Source: Bryopsis sp. KO-2023
Taxonomy: Eukaryota; Chlorophyta; Ulvophyceae; Bryopsidales; Bryopsidaceae
DNA: 64,000 nt
Direction of reading: 5' to 3'
Assembly (NCBI GenBank): GCA_030272585.1
Contig: BSYQ01000008.1
Location: 5,332,001-5,396,000, forward strand
A program made the translations under genes and the position numbers. Below are positions 20,683 through 30,944 of this stretch, in pieces (position 1 is the stretch's first letter; each line of letters starts with the position of its first letter). A model generated the notes under the pieces. It saw only the letters and a program-made list of their open reading frames with translations. It was not told where the DNA came from and did no database searches.

Positions 20683-23600
20683 TCAATTGTTCCATCTTTG
20701 GTCCGGAAGTAACACATTCCCGACTCCAGGCGCTTCTGTCTTTTTGTTCCTCAGCCCGTAGTAATCCAAGAACGATAACGCGAGCCTCCGTCCCATTTCC
20801 TTATATCCCCCAACGGTTGTCGCGAAGTTCTCCCTAGTGGTAGCGTTGCAGCAGCCTGCCCCTCCTTCATTCTGATTTTGCTGTTGGCACCCAAAGAAAG
20901 ATATTTCGAGAGTGTAGCACATAGTCTTGGGAAACATGCTTCCGGCGACTCTTCGCGCGCATCCCGCTTTTACAGGGTCCGCATCCCATCGCTGGGGTGA
21001 GAAGCACAGGTCTGACATTTGGTTTTGCACGAGACTGCATGGGAAACACAACACGGCGTTGCATGCTTTTTTCGTCCTTCTCAAGCCATTCAAAAAAATT
21101 TGCTATACATTCTGGGCAGAATATCGGCACCTACAACCTTGCCTCAAGTTACAGTAAAACTTGAGGGGGCCCTCAGGAGCAACAATCAACTTCATTGCAC
21201 AATATTTCAACAGTCAGGCTTACCGTGGTAGCTTCGCGACCTGGTCGAGTGTTTCCGAGTTCGCAAAGAGAGCCGGCACCGGATTACAGTACAAAAAGCT
21301 TGTTTTGCTGTTGGAATGTGCATGTATGTCAATGTACACATCAAGGGAAAAGTCCATATCGTCATAGTAGCGTTTCAGAAGTTCCAGTGTGTGATAAATG
21401 GAGGGTTCAAGGCTGGAGGACGACTGCCCCCACATCCTATTCAGGTCCACACCTCCAGCGTCTGTCCGGTAGTGACCCATGAAACAACCGTCCGGGTTCA
21501 GCATCGGGACCTGGGAATAACAGCAACAAACCGAGATCAATTGTGGCAGGTTTTGGGGGTATACCCGAATGTAGTCGATCCCCAGCAAGCGAACTTTGCG
21601 GGGGCTCCTCTTGCCGCAGGACCACGGGGATAACTCGAACAAACATACATCCTCCTGCGAAAACTTCTATATCTGATTATTTCTATTGGCCCCCGGTATT
21701 TGTCGCCCTTTCGTCACAGGTTTTCTTTATTGCGCCAGCGGACTCGCCCACCAACTATTCGCGCAGGGGGGGGATTTGGCCAGACATCTACAAGCAAGCG
21801 TTACGTGGGCATGCTGTACACGCTTGCAGAGTTTCAGGGTTGCAGGGACTCTTCCTCTCCTTCGCCTTACGAGGCGTTCAAAGCGGCAGGCCTGTGTACC
21901 CACCCCGCAACCCCCACAAAAAACAGACCTGCGTCGCTCTGCCCCACACCCGCATAACCCCCACAAAAACGCCTACACCACAAAAACGCCCGTACGTTGC
22001 CCTTGCTGGGCGTCACACATCCAGCACTGGTGAGACACCAACAATTGACGCATTTTTCTTGCGTTTCTCGCTGGTTCTCCCAAGTTCGTTGCACAAGGTT
22101 TCCAGGACGCACAAGAAAAGTGAGTGTCTCGGCAATTCCAGCAGACTCGGCCAGCGGACTCTTTGGCGTGCGTTTTTTTTGAACAGGGCAGCTGGGACAG
22201 CGGGTGTTCTACGATGAGTTCCGACCAAGACGCCGTTGCTCAGTTGCAGGAGCCCGCGTCTATGTTTCAAGACCCTTTCGAAGATGACGAGTATGGGCCT
22301 GCAATCCCTGAACTCGTTACAGGAGATCGAAAGGACTTTAAAACTGACGGAGTGGCGCTAGAATTGGCGTTGGAAAAGAACCACCACCTGGAAAGGGAGA
22401 TTCGGCGCTTGAAGGAGCGTCTGCGCCGAACTGAAAGAGAACTGACGGACATCAAAGTCGCCGGGAACCCTACCATTCACGCGAGGAACGCGGCGGAGGC
22501 CCGGGATAGGGCGGCGATGGTCGACGCCACGTCTGACGACGTTACTCGCGCGGTTCATCAACGCGACAGTTCTTTGGTGGAGCTGAGACGTAAGTTGGAG
22601 GTGGTGCGAAAGAACCGATTCGTGAAGCCAGACAAAGAGGAAGAGAATGATAAAGACGAGGAGGAAGGCTCGGTCGCGGCAACGGCGCCAGTCGTGGCTC
22701 GGGTTGTCGAAGATTCGGACGACGACGATGTCGGCACGTCGTACGCTTCCGCAGAGGACGAGGACGTTAGGTCGGTGCAAAGCATACGAGTCTCGTAGGA
22801 AGATTCCGCTGGGAATTTTGGGAAGAAACGATAGGTTAAGCGTTAGGTCACTATCCGTTGACCTTTCGGGCAACGCTCGTTCTCCGTACGACGATCCATA
22901 AAAGAAAGGAAATATTATAATCGTCACTGTTAAAAAAATAGGAAGAAAATCTACCAAGTCTGACTGGGGTGGGTGGGGGGGAGGGTAAAGGGGGGAAATG
23001 AAGTAAGGATATTGGTGAAAAGTTTTTTCTTAATTATTGTTGTAGTTGAGTTTTGCTTGCAAGGACTTCATACTAACAAGAAAAGTCTTAACACACAAAT
23101 GGGTGGAAAGAAAAAAAGGGTGGCCAGAAGGAAGGAAAGGGAACTCTCTCTCTTTGTTTTTTTTTTTCTATCCAGCTCCATTTTTGATTTTTTTTTCATA
23201 TTTTCATATTATCTATTATCTACTTTGCTCTTTGAGGGAAATTGGACCGTAATATCCTTTGTTGGGTGAAAAGCACCTCTTCCGTTTTTTATGGGGGGAA
23301 ATTTAAAAAAAAGAAAGGAACACATTTTTCCTTTTTTTTGACAATGTGTTCATTTCGTATTGATTTTTTTTCGGTGGCTGATAAAAGCCTATCAGACAAA
23401 CTAAATTGGGAAAAAAGAAAAAAAAGAAAATTATAGGAGAAACAGTAGATCCGGGGAATGAGTTATTTCTCATTAGACGTTTTCATATATGTATGTATAT
23501 ATAAGCAATCTTACTCATGAGGGGGCTGTGCAAATATATTTGCACTGCCACCCATATTCGAGTATCTAGCTATCCGTAACTGGAGATATATGCATGTTCA

Positions 23601-26600
23601 CATGTTTTCCAATTTTTTTTTTTAAAGAGAGTTCTCTGATTTACGAGGGGGGGGGAAAGGGGAGGAGGGGGTTGAGTCTGCAAAAATACGTGCAACAAAA
23701 TGCCTTTCTAGTAATCTTATCTCAAAAAGAATAAATACTTGATGAAAGGTTTTTGGTTGAAAAAGAATCCAGGGCAAAAAATTTCACAAAAAAAAAGTCA
23801 GAAAAAGTCAGATATGAAAAACTACGGTGTTTTTTCTTTCTTTCTTTCGTTTTTTTTTCTGTTGGTTGGTTTTGAATTTCCTCTCTGTGCTTAAGAAGAA
23901 AAGGGGAAGGAGCGCGATCTCTTTTTTTTCTTTTTTTTTTGGGGGGGGAGGGACGCGGGTGAGGAAGCTGCCAACGCTGTGAAATTTGCGTACAAATGCT
24001 TTGGACTGACATAATGGATCATGCACATACGTTTTTCATTATGTTGTTTTTTTTCCAGTTTCGAGAACTTGCCTTGTTTTGAACGGGTTGAAAGAAAGAA
24101 AGAAAGAAAGAAAAATCGGTTTGAATCCGCACATAGGCATTTATCAGATGGAATTGTGAAGCATTGGGGGTGAATCTTCCATGTGATTTTTTTTTGGGGG
24201 GGGTGGGGTGGGGTGAGGGATGGGCTTTCTTTTGTTTCGTTTTTTTTTGTTTTTTTGAGATGAAAAAGCTCGAGGACTCTTTTTCAACTTTGTGTATCTT
24301 AACTGTTTGGATAAAGGAGGAAATTAGGTAAGAGAGGGAGGGGGGGCGGGGGTTGAGCAATCCGGGTAACACAACGCCAATAAGATTGGTAACTTCAACA
24401 AAAAAGAGGGGGAATTGAATATAGGGTGGGTGGGGTTTGAGGGCGGCCGGTTTTCTTCGATAGGGAAATTCTGGTGTTGGATTTTTGTTTTCTTTTTTGA
24501 GCAAATTTTTTGTTGTTTTTTGTCGCTCTTTCGGAGCAATCATGCGAAGTGAGGCGGTGTGGATTTTCGTTCGATTTCTTTGGGTCTTTGTTGGAAAAAT
24601 ATGTAATCGTGTCCTGGGTTTCTCCCCGTACCAATTCTTTTGTTGATGGAATAAATGAAATTTTTCACAGGTGTTGGTCCTATCGGTAGAGATATGGCAT
24701 ATTTCATGTGGAAAGTGTTCGAAATAGATTGACAGCGTTTTATTTTTGTTTTCCCTAGCCCAACGTTGCTTGTTTGAGCTTCGAAATACCTTTCAAAACC
24801 AGGAGGTGGAGCAGTGGCTGCCCCACTGCTATATATCCTGTTGCTGTTGGTATTAGGCTGTGTTGAAACCATATTCAATGTTCAGGTTTAGAAAATAGAT
24901 GTTTCAGGTCCTCCCCACTCACCACAACCCACACGATTTCCTCCCTCAGCTTGGCAGCGTTTTTGTCAGCGCTCACCAGAAAGTCCAGCAAGCCTTCAGT
25001 TACGTAGCTCGCTGGCGTTTCACCCGGATGCACCCTGGCAGATATGAACACCACTCTGGAGGCATCCGGCCTGCAAGCGCTTTCGTTGAGCCGCCTGGAT
25101 CTCAGCCAGAAGGGGGAGGGCGTGTGTACTTGACTGGTTGGCAGGGGATGGCGAGACATGGGATAAGTAATTGTCAACATATCCACCCTGCGGAGCTGCG
25201 GCGTCCTGAATCACACTCGAGAAGTTGGTTCGCTGACAATAAAAACCCCAAATGCTCCTACTCGAAGATTGCGTTGTACGTGGAGGCCCACCCAACCTGC
25301 ACAGCAAATCCCTTCTGAGGAAGGGTTTGTTCAAACGCTCGATCCAGGCAAGTTGATACTGTTGTCTGGTGTAGTTGTATGGAAAAGTGTAGGCGATCTC
25401 GTGGACCTCCCCAGCATTCGGCATCGTTATGACCATGGATAGCACGTGGTTGTGGTTGTGGCGGGGGGATTTGTAGTAGTGGACGTCTTTCACAGGGACC
25501 CTTTGCCAATCGCTGGAATGCATGATTCTGAAGACTGGGGTCATCCCGTGGCGGTATAGACTCCGGGTTTTGCTAAAATTGACGATTGTGAGGATGGCGC
25601 GCTGGCCGGGGACATTGTTGCTTACCCGAAAGTGGAACCACAAACGATACCTGCAATTCACACCAAATTCTGGAAAGAAAAACTTGAGGTCCATTGTGGA
25701 GTCTGTCGCTGGCGGCGGGGAGGGCAACCAAGGTTGCCTTTATTTGAGCAGTGGTTTTGGACGCAGTGTAGCGACTACCTCGGGTTCAAGGTGTCATGCT
25801 GCAGCCAGATCTCGTATTCCCCTCCGTCTTCTGACCTTTTCACTCCAGCAATATTCCCTCCCTCGAATTTTCCATCGAATACCAAGTGCCCTTGTGCGAC
25901 TTTCGAGCTGTCTTTCTCGCTCTTTGTCGTGTCCCTGCTCCCACACCCCGACCCCGTGGCACCCTCGGTAGACTTGCGGTGGCGGCGCCTGACGTCTTTG
26001 ACGTCCCAAGGTTTCAACCGTTGCGCATCACTGGTCGAAGGCAGAGAGTTCGAGCTTTTCAGGGAGCCCCTGGATTGTGCGGTTGAAGTGTGAGTAAGAC
26101 TCTGCGAGGTGCGTTTGGTGGTGCTTGTGGTGGAACGAGGAGTTGCTGGCGGGGTTTGTGTTGATCTCAGTTTGTCGGTGGGAAATGTGGGCTGGGAGCG
26201 AGGCCTACGATTCGATAGGACGATTTCCTCATTGGTGGGTATCCTCACGCCGCCTCGCTTATGTAATCCTGGAGGGAATGGCCGCCTTCAATTTTTTTCT
26301 GGACAGGATTGAACCTCATCTCAAGAATGAACAACTCCTGGATGCCTCCACCAAGCTTCACAATCTTGTAACCCCCAGAAGAAACGACCCATTTCCAGGT
26401 TTTGCGAACATTAGAAGAAAATCCCCCTTGGAGAGGTCGCTGTTCCAACAGAGTACTTGTAAATTACCTGAATCGAAAGTTGCTGGTCTGTCCGAGACCT
26501 GGGAAAGTGATATCCGATTTCGAGAGGCCGAAGGTCGAGGGTCTTTTGTTTGGAAAACAGGCCCCACCAGCTCCTCTAAGTTTCCCAACAGAGCAAGATC

Positions 26601-26603
26601 CAT
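20683..26603 (-). CDS. Cytosolic carboxypeptidase, CCP5/AGBL5-like (M14 family)
   Basis: Zinc carboxypeptidase that removes glutamates from tubulin; CCP5 members remove the branch glutamate. Exons on the minus strand: one ending 25779 (GGNIAGVKRSE ... YEIWLQHDTLNP), 25650-25297 (YRLWFHFRVSN, SLYRHGMTPVFR, the N-domain), 25205-24923 (VDMLTITYP, then RVHPGETPASYV), 21510-21224 (VPMLNPDGCFMGHYRTD, VDLNR, DIHAHSNS) and 21034-20683 (RRVAGSMFPK, CYTLEISFFG, MGRRLALSFLDYY, stop). Phases agree across all these joints. Zinc ligands HPGE and the DIHAH histidine, the substrate arginine of LNR and the catalytic Glu of TLE are all visible, so it looks active. The 5' part (exons between about 26250 and 26603, possibly starting at the ATG at 26603) is uncertain. 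The intron 21511-24922 contains an opposite-strand gene. Confidence 0.88.
22214..22798 (+). CDS. Acidic coiled-coil protein nested in the carboxypeptidase intron
   Basis: Single coding exon of 194 residues on the opposite strand to the surrounding gene. The leader (MSSDQDAVAQLQEPASMFQD) is acidic. Residues about 50-85 form a charged helix with heptad spacing (LEREIRRLKERLRRTERE). A second helix (SSLVELRRKLEVVRKNRF) precedes an acidic tail (EEENDKDEEEG, EDSDDDDVG) ending SVQSIRVS. A 5' untranslated exon may end at 22119 with a 67-base intron (donor GTGAGT, acceptor TTTTTTTTGAACAG at 22186). Coding DNA is markedly GC-richer than the intron around it, supporting a real gene. No family is recognised; a structural or chromatin-associated role cannot be separated. 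Confidence 0.6.
   Translation: MSSDQDAVAQLQEPASMFQDPFEDDEYGPAIPELVTGDRKDFKTDGVALELALEKNHHLEREIRRLKERLRRTERELTDIKVAGNPTIHARNAAEARDRAAMVDATSDDVTRAVHQRDSSLVELRRKLEVVRKNRFVKPDKEEENDKDEEEGSVAATAPVVARVVEDSDDDDVGTSYASAEDEDVRSVQSIRVS
22799..24922. other. Intron sequence, low complexity
   Basis: The remainder of the large carboxypeptidase intron, right of the nested gene. It is rich in G, T and A homopolymers, with several G tracts (near 22970, 23648, 23940, 24195 and 24340) and a GAAA microsatellite near 24093. No exon was recognised. Confidence 0.6.
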
Positions 26604-27386
26604 AGTGCCTTCTCGCTTTCAGAAAACAAAATGAACAAGGACACCTCACTCGTCCGCACCTGCTCGGCAGACTATCTGTTAACACAAAATGCCACCGAGA
26701 ACGAAAAATCGTCAGCAGCCCTGATTTCCAACAACTGGAGTTGGTTGGCACCTTCCCAACCCTTGTCTGATCAAATGACTGAACATAATGAACACTGAAT
26801 TCAAAAGAATGAATAGAAAACACACTGAATCTGTGCAAAAAGACTGATTTGGTAGAAGGCAGAATTCAAGATCCCAGCTGGGACCGGTGTTTGTTGATTA
26901 AGGTTTTTTTTAGTTTACCCAAAAAAACTACCAAAGATAGTGAACTGGAGCTCCAAGATGCACAAACAGGCATATACATATGGGGAGGTTCACCTACAGA
27001 ATTGGTGGAAAGAAGCCCTCTCCCAACCGTCAACGATTCATGCCCCTTGACCCCCCACTTCAAGCCTGCGCTCATCAAATGGAGAAGTTCAGTTCCCCAG
27101 TCAGCGAAAGCATTATCCACGTGGCAGTCGCAAATTCGACAAACTCAAAAATTTCCACCAACGCGTGCCCAACACACCCTGCTTCGAGCTGAGCGTTGCC
27201 GAAGGGTTTTACAACACGGGTGACCTCTTTATTCTTTCCCGAACTGGGGAAGAAAAACTAGCTCCGTTTTTATCCCTTCGTTGTTTTGGCGCTCGAGCCT
27301 TCGGCTTGTGATTTGAGGTTTCGAAACGTTGGTTGTTTTCTTTCCCTGATTCCGTTCTTGTTTCCCGCCCTGGTTATAGAGTCGCG
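26604..27386. other. Divergent promoter region between carboxypeptidase and CGLD27
   Basis: The two flanking genes point away from each other across about 780 bases. Open frames here (for example 26849-27223 plus) have no family similarity. The region probably holds both promoters; no TATA-like element stood out near the CGLD27 start. Confidence 0.45.
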
Positions 27387-29844
27387 ATGGAAGGCTGTCT
27401 GTTGAGGCCCGTGGTTAGCAGGTAATAATAATGCAACACATATCTATATCTATATTATTTATATTTAATTAAATAAATAAAAAATATATCAAGAACTTTG
27501 AGGACTCCTTGTCGTCTATATTGACCTTTAGAAAAGGTTCCATTTTTTTTTGCTCCAGGCTTTTTTCCTGTTGCTTTTATTTCCTCGATTTTCCCCAAAT
27601 TCAGCATGCAGTTTTGAGTGTTCCCTGGCATATGTTGCTGTGTTTTTAAATTTTGCATTTTATGGATCGCATGTTTTTTATGCGATTTTAGGCCATCGCT
27701 GAAATTATGCACAATTGCAAAGACACCATCACGGATCGGAACGGTCTGGAGATGCAGGTTGGAAACAAAAAAAAAGACTGGTTTATGTGGATTAGCAAAA
27801 TTAAAAATAGAAATAATAATTGCTCTATGGTTGGTAAAAGTACTGTGAAAAAATGTTGTGGAAAATGGTTCTTTTTTTGTTTATTCGAGTAGAAAAACAA
27901 ACAGAAACTGTACAAAAGAAATTGTTGCAACGTGACAGGAACAGCATCTCACACTAAAAAAAAGTGTGAGATGGTGTTGCAGCATAGTCGTTGATTTTGC
28001 TTCAAGTTCTTTGGTGTCTGTGTTTCCTGGTTTTCATTTTTTCTAGTTGGTTTATTTTATTGGTTTATTTATTAATTTATTAATATTGATGCTGAAATGG
28101 ATATATAGACATTGCCCAAGACTGCCAATATATGGTGGAGCAGCTAACTGTCGAACTCCGATAAATAATTGAAAAACACTTTTTTCAGGGCTGCAGGGAA
28201 AATCGAAGATGAGTCAATGAGTGATCCTCTGTTGAACGACTGCCCAGTTCCACTCGATCAACAGCCAGTTCAGGAATTAAAATATCTGCAGGTACAGTGT
28301 GTAAATGAAAAAAGGTTTGGCAGAAAAAAAAAGAAATTTCATGATTAGCTTCTTGGTCAAAATCACTGTGTGGCCAGCCTCACAATTTGAAAATGTTATT
28401 TTTAAAATTGGTAGGATGATTTGAAAACATCCTTCCCCCGCCCACCCCCCCCCCCCCCCAAAAAAAAAAAAGGAAAAAAGCATTTGCAATTAATTAGACA
28501 AACTTACAAAGGAGAGAACCTTTGAACAAGCAAAATTCAGAACCTCAACCCGGTAGCAGCAGGCACAGTTCTCTTCAGTCGTAATTTAAAAAAAAGAAAA
28601 AAAAAGAGCAAAATGACAATTCCCTTCTGTGTGTGTGTTTCACATCAGGATGCTTTCTTGTTCAACTGGGCGACCCTCCCTGTTCCAGATTTTGCCACCA
28701 GATTGGCCATTGTTTTTGCTGGGTTCTTTGGCGGCATTGGGCTGCCTGTTTCTGCAGTCACTTTTGACCCCTCCACCGAACCCATTCAATGCGTAGTGGC
28801 TGCCAGTGCTGGTTCGCTGGTCGTGGTATTAGTAACGGTCATTCGACTCTATTTGGGCTGGTCGCATGTGGGGGATCGCTTGTTGAGTGCCACAGTGGAG
28901 TATGAAGAAACTGGATGGTATGATGGCCAGGTCGGTGTTCTTTTTCATATTTCGTATTTTTGAAAAGAAAGGAAAAAAATCATGCCCAGGTCGGTGTTCT
29001 TTTTCATATTTTATATTTACGGAAAGGAAAAAGAGCAAACGTGCTGGAATGATTTGTTCAATTCCTGGGGTTGTTTTGGGTTTCAGATTTGGGTGAAAAC
29101 TCCGCAAGTTCTGACGAGGGATCGGTTGGAGGGGAATTACACCGTGAAGCCGGCGATCAACAGATTGAAAGCTACGCTTTTGACCGTTTCTGGAGCCGCC
29201 GCTTTGTCGGTGGTCTTGTTGAGCAGTTTACCAGGGGTCTCCACGGCAAGCGCCGTTTCAGAGTAAGTCAAATTCTTGCAAAGAATTCTTGTCAATATTT
29301 TGTTTTCATTTCATTTTATTTTCGAGATGGGCGTAAATTGATGGTCTTTGCATACACTACACGTGGCAGGTTAATTTTTTTAACTTATTTTTTAAATAAT
29401 ATTGGTTCAGAAAAAGCTCGATGTCATTTATGATCCACGAAAAAATAAAACTAATAGGGGGTGGTGGGGAATCAACCCCCCCCAAGAAATGGCCTTTGTT
29501 GGAAATTTTCCAAACCTTGGGCCACATAGTGTTCAAGCTGGAAAAAATCGAAACAGAACAATGAGAGAATACAATTTTTTTATTATATCCTTCTCTGATA
29601 TCTTTCGTGTCGATTCGTGGCTTTTCCTCTTGAATTTGTTGATCAAATTATCATTACCAGTTGTAGTTTTCTCAAGTTTTGAGTTTGGTTTGTATTTTTT
29701 CTTTTAAATAGCTTTGATGTGGCTGGCACTGTGGGAGTCCAAGCCAAGAGCAACGAAGAATATTGGGAAATCGCCAGCAAATACGAACCAATGGACCCCG
29801 AGGATTTGGAATCCTTCATCGACCACATGAGGATTAAGAATTAA
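27387..29844 (+). CDS. CGLD27: CGLD27 / Ycf36-like plastid protein (DUF1230), nuclear encoded
   Basis: Complete six-exon gene: 27387-27421, 27692-27757, 28189-28291, 28649-28930, 29087-29262, 29712-29844; all GT-AG and phase consistent, 264 residues. The first 34 residues (MEGCLLRPVVSRPSLK, then IAKTPSRIG) are Arg/Ser/Thr-rich and free of acids after the first Glu, as in a chloroplast transit peptide. The DUF1230 core begins DCPVPLDQQPVQELKYL and continues LFNWATLPVPDF, a hydrophobic span (IVFAGFFGGIGLPV), another (SAGSLVVVLVTVIRLYLGW), then ATVEYEETGWYDGQ and TRDRLEGNYTVKPAI, with a third span near LLTVSGAAALSVVLL. CGLD27 is Ycf36 moved to the nucleus in green algae and plants; it is a thylakoid or envelope membrane protein linked in plants to iron and photo-oxidative stress. 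The extra C-terminal tail (SNEEYWEIASKYEPMDPEDL) is hydrophilic. Confidence 0.95.
27944..27973 (+). other. Perfect hairpin in intron 2 of CGLD27
   Basis: CATCTCACACT and AGTGTGAGATG form an 11-bp perfect stem around an eight-A loop. No function is evident; it may be a chance palindrome or the trace of a small element. Confidence 0.5.
28924..29035 (+). repeat. Tandem duplication across the exon 4 / intron 4 junction of CGLD27
   Basis: The sequence CCAGGTCGGTGTTC followed by TTTTTCATATTT occurs at the end of exon 4 (28927) and again about 58 bases later in the intron (near 28985), each followed by a similar A/G-rich stretch. The donor site is therefore present twice. Use of the second donor would add codons that include a stop (TTTTTGAAAAG region), so the first is taken as the real one. 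Confidence 0.7.
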
Positions 29845-30944
29845 TCAGAATTTCCACCCCCCCCAAAAAAAATGGACACAAAATTCCTCCACCTGTTTCG
29901 TGGGTTGGGTGCTCTCCGTTGCTGAGAAAAGTTGGAAAATTGGAATGAACCTACAGGAAAAGAAAGCAAAAAACTCGAGTGGGGCAGGGGGGAAGATATT
30001 AAGATATCATTTATTTACTATATAAATGTAGTAGAGGCGAGGCAATGGAGGAAATGGATCCATCAGGAGGTTGGGGAATGAACCGCACCTCAAGATTTGA
30101 GAAAGATTGTTTAAAATCTTCACAGAATGTTTTTTATGGAAGGTTTTTATGTTTTTTTTAAGTTTGAGAATGAAAGGAAGCATAGTTTGTGCAGTGCTTT
30201 GCATTGCGTTTCGCTGGGATTGGGGTTACTTTGTATGGTTTCTTTTTCAATTTCGGTTTTTATTTCGAACACTGGTATTGGATTAACACGATTGATTGGG
30301 GTGACGTTTGTTTTTTTTTTTGCTGGGAAGAGAAAAAAAAAGTTACTAGAAGAAGGAAACATAAAAAAGAGAAAAAAGGAAAAGAAAAAAGTGAGAGGAG
30401 AAGTGAAAAGTATGAGTGCTGTCAGGAGCTGTGAGGATATTTCTCTGGTTTGGGATTTTTAGGGGTTGATTTGTCTATGTGTTTTTCTTCTTCTATTTTC
30501 GAAGTTGGCTTTCAGGCATTGAATGGTTTCTTGTGGTCTACCCTCTTTTTTGTCTTTCTCCGGGTGGCCAGGGCCGATGTAAGAAAGGTGCAATTTGAGT
30601 TTTTGGTAACGTTTTGGGGACAAATTGTGTTGGAAGCTTCAAGGAATCACACTAGGACATGTCCAAAAAATTCATTCATTTCCTTGGGAGTTTTTCGACA
30701 GCTGTTGGTTCAAATTGGTTTTAAAGGTGTATCCCCACTTCACTCCACTGACATCGTTGGTTGTCTGACATCGGTGTCGATGATCGAAAGGAAAGCAGAA
30801 ACAGTGGAAGTTCCCGCTGTGGTGGATAAAAGATGACAACTTGGATGTTTTGTGGAAAAAAAAACACACTCCAGTTCTTCTCGCTGGTGTGGCGTCCACG
30901 CTGGGACGTGATGGGGGTGCCTCATTGATTGAGTGACCTCATTG
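29845..30944. other. Spacer after CGLD27
   Basis: About 1.1 kb containing the CGLD27 3' end and low-complexity sequence, with T- and A-rich runs (30300-30390). Open frames at 30127-30462 and 30450-30836 show no domain. The second copy of the duplicated unit starts at its right edge. Confidence 0.5.
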
